A stretch of 64,000 nucleotides of DNA from Sphingobacterium tabacisoli (GTDB lineage: Bacteria > Bacteroidota > Bacteroidia > Sphingobacteriales > Sphingobacteriaceae), in the NCBI RefSeq assembly GCF_017908035.1, contig NZ_JAEQMU010000001.1:1054001-1118000 (forward strand). Reading direction: 5' to 3'. The position numbers and the translations under genes are program-made. The notes below the pieces were generated by a model. That model did not search any database. It was not told the DNA's origin and saw only the letters and a program-made list of their open reading frames with translations. Positions 1 to 8,134 of the stretch are shown one piece after another. The stretch's first letter is position 1, and each line of letters begins with the position of its first letter.

Positions 1-197
1 ATAATGAGCTGCAGCTCATTGATCATAGCAATGCTATCTTCTTTTGTCACAAGTATAGAGAAAAGGTCTTCCTGCACAACTTCAAAAGTTTGATGTACAG
101 GATCTATCGTCACCGTAGCCTTACGACTTACTATTCTCGATTCTTCTACACCTAAAAAAGTAGCAATAGCAAAAAATAAAACACTGATAGGATTCAT
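1..197 (-). CDS. hypothetical protein, C-terminus beyond window
   Basis: An open frame starts at the ATG at 197-195 and runs off the left edge of the window after about 65 codons. It begins MNPISVLFFAIATFLGVEES, a short hydrophobic N-terminus that could be a signal peptide or membrane anchor, followed by a polar stretch rich in Val, Thr, Asp and Glu. It lies 44 bp downstream of the Crp/Fnr gene on the same strand and may be transcribed with it. I recognise no family. The assignment rests on an uninterrupted frame with a sensible start. Confidence 0.5.
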   Translation of the reverse strand, partial: MNPISVLFFAIATFLGVEESRIVSRKATVTIDPVHQTFEVVQEDLFSILVTKEDSIAMINELQLI

Positions 198-241
198 CTT
201 ATATCAATCTACATAAATTCATTATACACTATTTTCATTCC

Positions 242-844
242 TCATTCATAAGAAGATTTCATTCGTATCCCCATCATGATCTGCCTACGGATACGGCTCA
301 GGCTTTTGGGGTTCATCCCCAAAAAAGAAGCAATATACTGCATCGGTACATTATGGATTATTTGAGGATACTCATCCATAAGCTTCAGATAGCGTTGTTC
401 GGCACTTTGGGTCGCCAGTTCCTTAGCACGGTTTTCATTGTACGATAGCGCTTGCTGAAATACAAGAATACTGAAATCTTTAAACGCAGGACTTTGCTGT
501 ACCAGTAGATCGAGATCCCTTTTCGTTATACGCAATAGCTCACAGTCTGTAATACACTCCAGATTTTCATCTGATCTACATCCATTTGCGAAGCTGACAT
601 AGGATGTGATGAAGCCCGGAGGACAGTTGATATGCGTAGTCACCTCTTCTCCTTTACCGTTATAATGAAACAATCTTACAAAACCGGAAACCACAAAATA
701 CAGGTACGAAGGTATCTTTCCCTCTCCTTCCAGGATACGATTTTTTGAAACCAGCACTGGTTCAAAATACTGTCTGCACAGTGCTCTTTCCAAATCTGGA
801 AGCATCACATTTTGATCAATAAGTTTCAAAAGCTGATTATGCAT
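242..844 (-). CDS. Crp/Fnr-family transcriptional regulator
   Basis: This 200-residue protein has the Crp/Fnr layout. A cyclic-nucleotide-binding-like beta roll covers about residues 25-115, including the YLYFVVSGFVRLFHYNGKGEE segment typical of the jelly roll. A long dimerisation helix follows at about 125-150, and a short helix-turn-helix at about 160-190 (YIASFLGMNPKSLSRIRRQI). There is no Fnr-type cysteine cluster, so it is probably not an iron-sulphur oxygen sensor. Short Crp-like regulators of this type are very common in Bacteroidota and often control neighbouring transport or stress genes; the ligand cannot be told from sequence. A partial small gene follows 44 bp downstream. Confidence 0.9.
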   Translation of the reverse strand: MHNQLLKLIDQNVMLPDLERALCRQYFEPVLVSKNRILEGEGKIPSYLYFVVSGFVRLFHYNGKGEEVTTHINCPPGFITSYVSFANGCRSDENLECITDCELLRITKRDLDLLVQQSPAFKDFSILVFQQALSYNENRAKELATQSAEQRYLKLMDEYPQIIHNVPMQYIASFLGMNPKSLSRIRRQIMMGIRMKSSYE

Positions 845-984
845 ACCTAAAGATAAGATTTACGGTTTTAAATAAAACAAAATGTTCAAAACCATCCCCA
901 TTTTTAATCTAAAAAATATAGTCAATAATAGGGATTGTCAATCTCTTCAATTGTTCTTAATATTGGAATATATTTCGATAATGT

Positions 985-1575
985 ATGTACATAAAATATT
1001 TAAGCATCAGCTTATCTGCTTTATTGATAAGTTCCTGCAATCAAAAAAACACGACTTCTGCGCAAAAAACAACCGATTCTGCAACAGTCACGACGAATAA
1101 GGAGGTTTCCAATCCTACAGACCTCCACAAAGGAAGTGTAACGGATAAATCTATCGATCAAGGACTAGAATGGCTGGAAAGCATTTTCAAAACAAAAAAC
1201 TCAGACAAATACTTTCCTGAATATAATGTAGAAGAAAAGTTGTGTACCAAGCGATTTCAGGAATTTATTGCTGATTCGGGTGAACTCTACGGCCCCTCCA
1301 ACCTGACAGATGAAGAGTACCCCGCAGCTGAGAAAAAATATAAAGCCAAGTGGTCCAATATATATCCGATAGAAGAGCGCGAAATGTGGCTATTCGGGAG
1401 AGGCAATGGCGATATCGGAGAGCTGAAGCAATTAGACATCAACAAGATCAAAGATGGACTGTACCAGGTATTTATCGATTACGGCGAGGGTATTAAAACG
1501 CAGAATGAGGTAACGCTGGTTCACGAACACGGCGATTACAAAATTGATTACTGCAAGACGGAGTTTGTAGACTAG
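985..1575 (+). CDS. predicted lipoprotein, possibly DUF3828-like
   Basis: The 196-residue product starts with a lipoprotein signal peptide (MYIKYLSISLSALLISSC), so Cys18 should be acylated and the protein anchored to a membrane facing the periplasm or cell surface. A Ser/Thr-rich linker covers about 20-45. The rest is a compact globular domain with Cys68 and a C-terminal YKIDYCKTEF strand that might form a disulphide. The closing part (YQVFIDYGEGIKT...VTLVHEHGDYKIDYC) is reminiscent of DUF3828-type domains, but that is only a resemblance. It stands alone on this strand and is followed by a short dispersed repeat. Confidence 0.7.
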   Translation: MYIKYLSISLSALLISSCNQKNTTSAQKTTDSATVTTNKEVSNPTDLHKGSVTDKSIDQGLEWLESIFKTKNSDKYFPEYNVEEKLCTKRFQEFIADSGELYGPSNLTDEEYPAAEKKYKAKWSNIYPIEEREMWLFGRGNGDIGELKQLDINKIKDGLYQVFIDYGEGIKTQNEVTLVHEHGDYKIDYCKTEFVD

Positions 1576-1577
1576 AT

Positions 1578-1640
1578 TAACAATGAGATTATCTACGATG
1601 AGCCCTTCGGGGTTGCTTCATTTCATTCGCAATGACGTCT
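1578..1640 (-). repeat. REP-like dispersed repeat, copy 1
   Basis: Read on the minus strand, this gap contains CGTCATTGCGAATGAAATGA, followed by AGCAACCCCGAAGGGCTCAT and then AATCTCATTG. The same opening (one base different) and the same closing block recur on the plus strand at 4239-4271. The piece GCCCTTCGGGG forms a small TTCG-capped hairpin. It lies just after the lipoprotein stop and before the end of the convergent gene, so it may also act as a terminator. The family resembles the CGTCATTGCGA-type repeats found in many Bacteroidota genomes. Confidence 0.6.
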
Positions 1641-1659
1641 TTAGAAGAGTTTACAACAA

Positions 1660-2739
1660 TTAAAACAATTCCTCTTTAACCTGTATTTTGACGTAAGCCA
1701 TCTTTTGGACTTTACCTTTTGCGGGAGCCGAATTGAGCGGGTATACTGCGGCATAGTATGTGTTCTTATCTGCCCAGAACGCTTTTTCGTCATCTGCTAT
1801 CTTGAAGCTGGTAAAGTTGACGTACAACAGGCCTTGCTGTCCTTTTTCTTCTGGCACATACTTGCTGATTACAAAATCACTACCGACACTGGAGTTGGAC
1901 GTAACCCACGATATGCAGCTTCTGGCAGGAAGAACCTGCGGATAACCTGCAGCATATAGATCATACCTGACCGCAGCAAGTGGCTCATAAAACGTGTAGT
2001 AAGTCTCGTTGGCAGCATCCGAACTTTCGTGAAATACCTGTAGTCCCATAAACTTCGATTGGCCGATATATGCATTGTAAAATGTACCTTCTTCTTCCGA
2101 GATATTCTCATACGGGGTAATGCTATACGCCTTGTCTTTATCCGTATATGTCCAGATGTTGTTCTTCAATTGGACATCGGGATTCTTTACCAGAATTTCA
2201 TCGACTCTATGCTGTGATGCTTTTGTAAACTCCTGCTCCGATACTTCGACTATCGATCCATATTTATCAAACGACTTGTTCTTAAAATCATCGACCGCTT
2301 TATACGTACTGCTTCTGATTTCATCCAGCTTAGCTCCTTTCAGTGTCAGATCAAATGAAGCCGTAAATTCCGATTTCAGGACATAGGCCTCTATACTGTT
2401 TGAGATATTATTCTCGATACTGTAATGTATCGCATAGAAGTCACCAACCTCCTCAAAGCCATAATAATTATCCAGATTATGGCGCTGTACCTTGAGGTAA
2501 GCCGAATCCACGCTAGGGGCTACAAAAAAATGTACCGAATCCAGTTTTGTAAACAATTGAAAGGGCACCTCCTGTATGTTGTCTACTCCTTTTATCTTCT
2601 TAAAGTCCGCCAAAGTTACCACCCGCGGTGTAGCCTGTACTTCCACTTTGCCTGATTCCGTTTTTTTATCCTGTGAGTTACATGCAGTGACTGTCCCTAC
2701 GATGGTAGAAACAAGTAAGAATTGATATAGGGCTTTCAT
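1660..2739 (-). CDS. hypothetical lipoprotein, 359 aa
   Basis: The protein begins with a lipoprotein signal (MKALYQFLLVSTIVGTVTAC, Cys20) and a Lys/Asp/Glu-rich linker, and continues as a mostly beta-rich domain of about 310 residues with many aromatic residues. I see no catalytic motif and do not recognise the family. It is a single-gene transcription unit, convergent with the lipoprotein at 985-1575 and divergent from the ATPase at 2918. It is probably exposed in the periplasm or on the cell surface; its role is unknown. Confidence 0.75.
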   Translation of the reverse strand: MKALYQFLLVSTIVGTVTACNSQDKKTESGKVEVQATPRVVTLADFKKIKGVDNIQEVPFQLFTKLDSVHFFVAPSVDSAYLKVQRHNLDNYYGFEEVGDFYAIHYSIENNISNSIEAYVLKSEFTASFDLTLKGAKLDEIRSSTYKAVDDFKNKSFDKYGSIVEVSEQEFTKASQHRVDEILVKNPDVQLKNNIWTYTDKDKAYSITPYENISEEEGTFYNAYIGQSKFMGLQVFHESSDAANETYYTFYEPLAAVRYDLYAAGYPQVLPARSCISWVTSNSSVGSDFVISKYVPEEKGQQGLLYVNFTSFKIADDEKAFWADKNTYYAAVYPLNSAPAKGKVQKMAYVKIQVKEELF

Positions 2740-2917
2740 CTGTGATTATTCTATTTTTTAACGAATATATCAGTAATCGTAGAATTCACCAACAAATCCG
2801 GTCCATGTAGTACAAAATTGGCTGAAAACAGGGATACATCTAAAAAAAAGACTACCTTTATTAATGCAACCTCCATTACTGTAACCTCGGTTGCTATAAT
2901 TAAAAACTAGTTCACGG

Positions 2918-4228
2918 ATGAAATTTTATAATAGAGAAAACGAACTTTTACAACTTCGAAAGATTGAGGATCGGTCGACACATGTAGCTCAGATGACATT
3001 TATGGTTGGGAGGAGACGTATTGGTAAGACCAGTCTACTACTCAAAGCATATGAAGACACGCAACATATCTATCTATTTGTTGCCAAAAAGAGCGAGGCA
3101 TTACTTTGTTTAGAATTCACAGAGGTTATAAAGCAAAGTCTAAACATCCCCTTCTTCGGTGAAATAAAAACATTCAAAGATTTGTTTGGATGGTTGATGG
3201 ACTTATCTAAAAAACAACATTTTACTGTTATCATCGATGAGTTCCAGGAGTTTGCTTCGATCAATAGCTCTATATTCTCGGATATGCAAAAGCTATGGGA
3301 CCTTCATAAATCTGATAGTAAGATAAACTTGATACTATGTGGCTCTGTTTATTCCTTAATGCTAAGGATCTTTGAAGGAGCAAAAGAGCCCTTATTTGGA
3401 CGAGCAAACAACCGTATCCTGCTCAAATCTTTCGATATTATCACTTTAAAAGAAGTTCTTCAGGATTATTACCCACAGTACACGAGCGAAGATCTCCTGG
3501 CTTTTTATATGATAACCGGAGGCGTCGCCAAATACGTAGAACTACTAGTAGAAGCAAATGCATTCACCCATACTGATATACTGGATGCACTGTTGTCTGA
3601 GAACTCGCTCTTTTTGGATGAGGGTAGAAATGTGCTTATTGAGGAGTTTGGAAAGGATTATGGTAATTATTTCTCTATCCTTTCGCTCATAGCGTCAGGC
3701 AAAACTTCGAGAGCCGAAATAGAATCGATTCTAGAGATACAGGTCGGAGGCTTTCTTGATCGACTAGAGAACGAGTATGGCCTGATAAAGCGTGTCCGCC
3801 CTGTACTATCAAAACCCAATAGCCGGAGCGTCAAATATAGCATCGAAGATAATTTCCTGAGTTTTTGGTTTAGATTTATTTACAAAAACCGCAGTGCTGT
3901 AGAAGCCAATAATCTGGCATACATCAGACAGATCGTAGACCGGGACTATGCGACCTATTCAGGCAAAATACTTGAAAAATATTTTATCGAAAAGCTTAAA
4001 CTAGAAAAGAGTTACAATGTGATTGGCACCTATTGGGAGAAACAGAATCAAAATGAGATCGATATTGTAGCTCTCAATGACTTCGATAAGATTGCGGTAT
4101 TTGCAGAAGTAAAGCGCAACGTCGAAAAAATCGATATTGATATCCTGAAACAAAAAGCACAGACGCTGTCCACTGAACTAAAAAAATACAAACAGCATTT
4201 TGTAGGCTATTCCTTAAACGATATGTAG
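2918..4228 (+). CDS. ATPase_2/DUF234-type AAA ATPase
   Basis: The 436-residue protein matches the ATPase_2 plus DUF234 architecture. The P-loop is near residues 31-41 (GRRRIGKTSLL) and Walker B near 105-113 (VIIDEFQEF). A sensor-like LILCGSVYSLM follows, then a winged-helix segment at about 245-300. The C-terminal domain resembles a PD-(D/E)XK nuclease fold: QNEIDIVALNDFDKIAVFAEVK gives the D...ExK spacing near 372-393. Members of this family are widespread in archaea and Bacteroidota; their cellular role is poorly defined, and some are suspected of defence or mobile-element functions. The gene stands alone, preceded by about 180 bp and followed by a dispersed repeat with an inverted repeat that probably ends transcription. 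Confidence 0.88.
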   Translation: MKFYNRENELLQLRKIEDRSTHVAQMTFMVGRRRIGKTSLLLKAYEDTQHIYLFVAKKSEALLCLEFTEVIKQSLNIPFFGEIKTFKDLFGWLMDLSKKQHFTVIIDEFQEFASINSSIFSDMQKLWDLHKSDSKINLILCGSVYSLMLRIFEGAKEPLFGRANNRILLKSFDIITLKEVLQDYYPQYTSEDLLAFYMITGGVAKYVELLVEANAFTHTDILDALLSENSLFLDEGRNVLIEEFGKDYGNYFSILSLIASGKTSRAEIESILEIQVGGFLDRLENEYGLIKRVRPVLSKPNSRSVKYSIEDNFLSFWFRFIYKNRSAVEANNLAYIRQIVDRDYATYSGKILEKYFIEKLKLEKSYNVIGTYWEKQNQNEIDIVALNDFDKIAVFAEVKRNVEKIDIDILKQKAQTLSTELKKYKQHFVGYSLNDM

Positions 4229-4238
4229 TAATTGTATA

Positions 4239-4290
4239 CGTCGTTGCGAATGAAATGAAGCGATCTCATTGTTTAAAATAGATCGCTTAA
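4239..4290 (+). repeat. REP-like repeat copy 2 with terminator-like inverted repeat
   Basis: This convergent gap contains CGTCGTTGCGAATGAAATGA, one base different from the copy at 1578-1640, and then GATCTCATTG. The end of the repeat forms an exact 9-bp inverted repeat, AAGCGATCT at 4258-4266 and AGATCGCTT at 4280-4288. It sits between the stop codons of the ATPase (+) and the epimerase (-), so it may be a bidirectional terminator built from a dispersed repeat. Confidence 0.6.
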
Positions 4291-4338
4291 ATTTCAGAAC
4301 ACCGAAATTGTCGTCTTTCTTTATAAAACCGTTCTCCC

Positions 4339-5367
4339 TTATCCCTTATTTATATATGCATCTTCAACCTCATAATCAAACTGTTCATAAGGGTAAGCCG
4401 CTAACTGAGGGAAGAGATATTCCCATTTTTTGTCCCCGTACATATCTAATAAATACAATAGATATTGACTTATGGAGGAAGAATAGTCGCTTATCGTTAA
4501 ATCCTGAGAAGCAAGAATCTCTTCAGAACGTTTTGTGTCAAGTATAAAACTTCGAGGAATAGACCATGGTGTTAGACCGACATGGTCTAAAGCACCTACT
4601 TGCTTGTCCATCGGCAACAGTACTCCTTCGTATCCTAGGTACGCCGCTATAACATCTGCCACTTCAAAAACGGATAACGGTCGACTATCCCCAACGTTTA
4701 TAATCTGCTGTTGCGCCAGAGGTCTAGCCGCTAAACCTACCTTGGCGATCAATGCTGCAGCAGTAGTATGGAATATACTTCGCCCATGGTAGGCCAAGGG
4801 AATGATCGGTCTCTGATCCAGCATCCGCTTTACCAGCCACCACTCTCTAGGATGATGCGAATAAGCGCCGTAAATAGCACAGGGCCTCAAAATAGTCAAC
4901 GGAATACTTAACCCGGATAATAATTCCTGCTCTAATGCTACTTTTCTAGTGGAGTAAGTCTGCTCACCAGCTTCCACCGTAGGATTCGCTTCTGAAATAG
5001 GCTTATCAAAATTAGGAAAACCAGTCGTGGCGGCCTCATCCAGCGTCCGTCCGTCTCTATCGCAGTATACACTAGAAGATGACAATACGATAAGACTACT
5101 ATAATCCTTCTGATAGGTTAGTAACTGCATCGCATCTTCTCTGCCAAAAGCAATCAAATCGATGACCAGGTCAGCACCAGCGCTCATCATTTTTCTAAAT
5201 AGAGCTTTATCTTTCTTATCAAAGTGCAGTACTGTTGTACTGTCTTCGTCGATTGCATACGATATTTCACCTCTGGAGAGCAATACGACTTCCCAGCCTC
5301 CTTTGTTCAGCAGCTGATAAAAAGCATAGCCTATCTGCCCTGATGCGCCAATAACAATTGCCTTCAT
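4339..5367 (-). CDS. NAD-dependent epimerase/dehydratase (extended SDR)
   Basis: The 342-residue protein has the extended short-chain dehydrogenase signature: N-terminal GASGQIGYAF dinucleotide-binding loop (residues 7-16), a VIDLIAFGRED segment, LSSSSVY for the catalytic Ser, and YSTRKVALEQ for the catalytic Tyr-xxx-Lys (about 141-150). The substrate is probably a nucleotide sugar or a related small molecule, but the sequence does not say which. It lies 13 bp downstream of the acetyltransferase and is surely co-transcribed. An AGGAGGT Shine-Dalgarno site at 5372-5378 precedes the ATG, which is unusual in Bacteroidota and suggests transfer from a Firmicute-like donor. Confidence 0.88.
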   Translation of the reverse strand: MKAIVIGASGQIGYAFYQLLNKGGWEVVLLSRGEISYAIDEDSTTVLHFDKKDKALFRKMMSAGADLVIDLIAFGREDAMQLLTYQKDYSSLIVLSSSSVYCDRDGRTLDEAATTGFPNFDKPISEANPTVEAGEQTYSTRKVALEQELLSGLSIPLTILRPCAIYGAYSHHPREWWLVKRMLDQRPIIPLAYHGRSIFHTTAAALIAKVGLAARPLAQQQIINVGDSRPLSVFEVADVIAAYLGYEGVLLPMDKQVGALDHVGLTPWSIPRSFILDTKRSEEILASQDLTISDYSSSISQYLLYLLDMYGDKKWEYLFPQLAAYPYEQFDYEVEDAYINKG

Positions 5368-5371
5368 ATAT

Positions 5372-5378
5372 ACCTCCT
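5372..5378 (-). promoter_or_regulatory. strong Shine-Dalgarno site of the epimerase gene
   Basis: The minus strand reads AGGAGGTATATATG, a full anti-16S complement with ordinary spacing to the ATG at 5367. Native genes in this window start without such a site, so it both fixes the start codon and marks the gene as foreign. Confidence 0.75.
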
Positions 5379-5380
5379 GT

Positions 5381-6289
5381 TCAAAACACGGTCTTTAATA
5401 ATGAGAAGTGATCGGAAAGACAAAGTTCTCCATAAATAGATCCTTTCTGTGTTCGGGATATATAAAGAGCATCCTCATCGAAAGGATATTTTTCCACCTC
5501 GAGTTTTCCTCCAAAATCCGTATCGGGAACAAAAAAGAAACTGATCTCCTGGGTTTGCGTCTTAACTAAAGAAGGGATCAACTCCTCCAATCTGTAATCC
5601 CGATCTGAAAAAATATCATAAATATTCAGTTCTTCTTCTTCAAATTCCATGATTACTAAGCAATCCCAATGTGCTGAATAATATAGAGAATCCTCAAACT
5701 GTAGTATAAAATGATAGGTCGCCAAACAAGGATCAGGTTCAAAAGACAAGGTCTTTGATACCGGTCTATGGTCTTTAGCAAATCTTTCCATTAGACTTCT
5801 ATCTTCGCTAACTTCAATAGAAAGCTTTCTCCAATCGGAATCTAATGGCTCTAAACCGGATAGATCCTTAAGCGTGAATCTGCTTTCATCTAACCTGACA
5901 AAACCAAATTTGGGGTAAAAATCTAAAACCTCCACATTCGCAAACAGGTATATAAATTCAAACTGTCCCTGGTAATGGTCCATAACGTAGTTCATCAGAT
6001 AGCGAGACAGCCCCTGACCTCTGAAAGCTGGGTGTGTCATCACTGCACTAATCTGCAGCACATTATGGGACTGTCCATTCAGAACAATGCGCATGGGGGA
6101 TGCAGAAACATTTGCAACCACTTTATCCTCCTGTACCAAGAAAAATGGTTTATACGTATTATCCCAGTACCCCATACCGTACCAAGGCTCATAATCTCCT
6201 TCCAGGCAGATATCATACAACTCGTTAAAACTGGAAAAATATGGCTTTAGTTCCTCCAATCCGGAAAAAATCATTCTATTTGTATTCAT
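5381..6289 (-). CDS. GNAT-family N-acetyltransferase, two-domain
   Basis: The 302-residue protein has an N-terminal GNAT domain with the acetyl-CoA loop HPAFRGQGLSRYLMNYVMDH (about 87-106), followed by YLFANVEVLDFYPKFGFVR, the beta5/alpha4 region typical of the fold. A C-terminal half of about 150 residues has no obvious catalytic motif and may be a second, degenerate GNAT or substrate-binding domain. The acceptor substrate is unknown. It is the first gene of a two-gene operon with the epimerase. GGAGGT at 6293-6298 gives it a Shine-Dalgarno site unlike its neighbours. Confidence 0.85.
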   Translation of the reverse strand: MNTNRMIFSGLEELKPYFSSFNELYDICLEGDYEPWYGMGYWDNTYKPFFLVQEDKVVANVSASPMRIVLNGQSHNVLQISAVMTHPAFRGQGLSRYLMNYVMDHYQGQFEFIYLFANVEVLDFYPKFGFVRLDESRFTLKDLSGLEPLDSDWRKLSIEVSEDRSLMERFAKDHRPVSKTLSFEPDPCLATYHFILQFEDSLYYSAHWDCLVIMEFEEEELNIYDIFSDRDYRLEELIPSLVKTQTQEISFFFVPDTDFGGKLEVEKYPFDEDALYISRTQKGSIYGELCLSDHFSLLKTVF

Positions 6290-6292
6290 TTT

Positions 6293-6298
6293 ACCTCC
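6293..6298 (-). promoter_or_regulatory. Shine-Dalgarno site of the GNAT gene
   Basis: The minus strand reads TTTTTGGAGGTAAAATG. The GGAGGT stands close to the ATG at 6289 and supports this start. Together with the site at 5372-5378 it sets this operon apart from the rest of the window. Confidence 0.7.
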
Positions 6299-6481
6299 AA
6301 AAACTTTTCACTTCTTGTATCTATTCTGCTTTCTTTCCCTGCTTCTCAAATTTACAAGTCTACCCTATTTTTCTATTAGCACATCTCGCTCAACTATGTG
6401 CATTTTGTAATATTATAGTGCTTTTTTATTGTCATAATAAACACATAGCCTGATGTTTAATGGCTTATTGTACACCCATAG

Positions 6482-6516
6482 CTAATCAGTAGCCCCCTAT
6501 AGGGGGCGCTGATTAG
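6482..6516. terminator. strong hairpin at the 3' end of the RimL-like gene
   Basis: CTAATCAG, then GCCCCC, a TATA loop, GGGGGC and CTGATTAG form a 14-bp stem with small internal offsets. It overlaps the TAA of the acetyltransferase at 6513-6515. There is no T-run on the minus strand, so it may stabilise the mRNA end or act as a terminator of non-canonical type. Its core CCCCTATAGGGG recurs at 33917-33928. Confidence 0.55.
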
Positions 6517-7073
6517 AATGAGACCTTACCTAAGACAGCCATTGTCCATTCGTCTCGTGTCATACGGCTGATATGTTCTGTACGTATGTCATTCATTAAG
6601 TCGTTTACGCTACCTTCTTCTATATGATGATAACGGAACCCACACTTCTCCTGTGCTATCTTGGACTTAGCGTTGCCATCATAGTAACCTGACCATATAT
6701 TCACTAATCTCAAATCTTCAAAGCCATAGCGTACCACCTCGGCGATTGCTTCAGGCATTATGCCTTTGCCCCAAAATGGAACACCCAGCCAGTATGAAAT
6801 TTCGCCTTCCGATACGGTGATTGGAAAGTTGCTCTTCTCTCCTAAAATCAGACTGATCATCCCAATAGCGATGTCGTCGTCTTTGAGTGTTATTGCAAAT
6901 ACGCCGTCCTGCGAAAATATGGTTTTGATGATTTCACTACTTTCTTCCACACTCTTGTGTGGAGGCCAACCCGCGATCGGCCCTACTCTCTCGTCCTTCG
7001 CATATTTGAATAAGTCTGCTGCATCAGCAGCTCTGAATGGACGCAAAATCAATCTTTCTGTCTCTAAAATCAT
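6513..7073 (-). CDS. RimJ/RimL-type GNAT N-acetyltransferase
   Basis: The 186-residue protein starts MILETERLILRPFRAADAADLF, the hallmark of RimJ/RimL-like acetyltransferases. It has YWLGVPFWGKGIMPEAI (about 92-108) as the acetyl-CoA pyrophosphate loop and the NAKSKIAQEKCGFR segment (about 132-145) near the C-terminus. Such proteins acetylate ribosomal proteins, antibiotics or small amines; the target here is not evident. It is monocistronic and divergent from the AraC regulator at 7223. It lacks the Shine-Dalgarno site seen in the neighbouring GNAT gene, so it is probably native. Confidence 0.88.
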   Translation of the reverse strand: MILETERLILRPFRAADAADLFKYAKDERVGPIAGWPPHKSVEESSEIIKTIFSQDGVFAITLKDDDIAIGMISLILGEKSNFPITVSEGEISYWLGVPFWGKGIMPEAIAEVVRYGFEDLRLVNIWSGYYDGNAKSKIAQEKCGFRYHHIEEGSVNDLMNDIRTEHISRMTRDEWTMAVLGKVSF

Positions 7074-7222
7074 AACATTCTATTTTTAAATGTACGCTGC
7101 AAAATTACAGTCTTTAATCACAGCATATTCAGGCAAAATTTTAGTACATTGGGTACTTTTCAAAACAAAAACAAATATTATACTATACAAAGTATGAATT
7201 TGATGTAAAAACAGAAAGCAAC

Positions 7223-8050
7223 ATGATGAATTATATACCAGATATTTTCAAAGGGAATGAAGTGTTAGTACTTGGGGAAAGCAATTTATGTCAAGGTCTA
7301 GGATATCCCTTACAGCTCAGGTATACATCCTTAATAATATGTCTTGAAGGCTCCTCGGTAATTAGCGTTAATTTTAAGAATTATCTATTAAAGCCGAATG
7401 ATATACTGGTCTTAGCCGAGGATTATATTACCGTTGTGCAAAGAGTATCCGCCAATTTCAAAGCATTCTACTGTCTTGTAGATAGAAATCTGGCCACCGA
7501 TGTAGCCTATGATTTACCCAATCAGCTCTTCATGGTCCTACATCAATCTCCATTTTGCCGGCCTCAGGGCAGCGAAGTCGGCCTATTACATGCATGGATA
7601 ACGCAAATAAAACACATCAAAAACACATGCACAACACATCAGCATATTATGTTGCGGAATAGTCTGCAAAATCTCTTTCTCCAAATATCGGAAACGCTTT
7701 CACGGACAGAAATTAATGTAGAACATCAATACAGTCGAAAGGAACTGCTATGTTGGAAGTTTTGGGAACTAATCACTCAACATAGTACGGAACAGAGAAA
7801 GGTCGAATTCTATGCAGACAAACTAAACATTACACCTTATTATCTTTCCCAGATCACTAAAGACTTTTTAAACGATTCACCAAAGGGCCTGATTGACAGG
7901 CAAGTCATATTAGAAATTAAAGCCCTTTTGAGTACGACCGAACTGTCCATCAAGCAAATTGCTGACCGGCTTAATTTCGAGGACACCTCGTATTTGGCCC
8001 GCTACTTCAAGAGGCAAACAGGGGTAACTCTGACAGCGTATAGGAAATAA
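7223..8050 (+). CDS. AraC-family transcriptional regulator
   Basis: The 275-residue protein has an N-terminal cupin-like sensing half (about 1-150) and a C-terminal AraC DNA-binding domain (about 175-275). The two helix-turn-helix units are visible as VEFYADKLNITPYYLSQI and LSIKQIADRLNFEDTSYLARYFKR, followed by QTGVTLTAYR. It is divergent from the RimL-like gene and convergent with the phenylalanyl-tRNA synthetase-like gene, separated from the latter by a clear terminator. It may control either the acetyltransferase or itself. Confidence 0.9.
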   Translation: MMNYIPDIFKGNEVLVLGESNLCQGLGYPLQLRYTSLIICLEGSSVISVNFKNYLLKPNDILVLAEDYITVVQRVSANFKAFYCLVDRNLATDVAYDLPNQLFMVLHQSPFCRPQGSEVGLLHAWITQIKHIKNTCTTHQHIMLRNSLQNLFLQISETLSRTEINVEHQYSRKELLCWKFWELITQHSTEQRKVEFYADKLNITPYYLSQITKDFLNDSPKGLIDRQVILEIKALLSTTELSIKQIADRLNFEDTSYLARYFKRQTGVTLTAYRK

Positions 8051-8091
8051 AGTTTTAAAAATTTGCGCCCCTCTATCCTATGTGTTATGAT

Positions 8092-8128
8092 AATAGGTTC
8101 TGCAAAGCATTCGTCTGCAGAACCTATT
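8092..8128. terminator. bidirectional intrinsic terminator
   Basis: AATAGGTTCTGCA at 8092-8104 pairs exactly with TGCAGAACCTATT at 8116-8128 around an 11-nt loop. It lies in the 84-bp convergent gap between the AraC gene (+) and the PheRS-like gene (-). A 13-bp perfect stem with T residues at its foot fits a shared terminator. Confidence 0.8.
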
Positions 8129-8134
8129 TAACAA

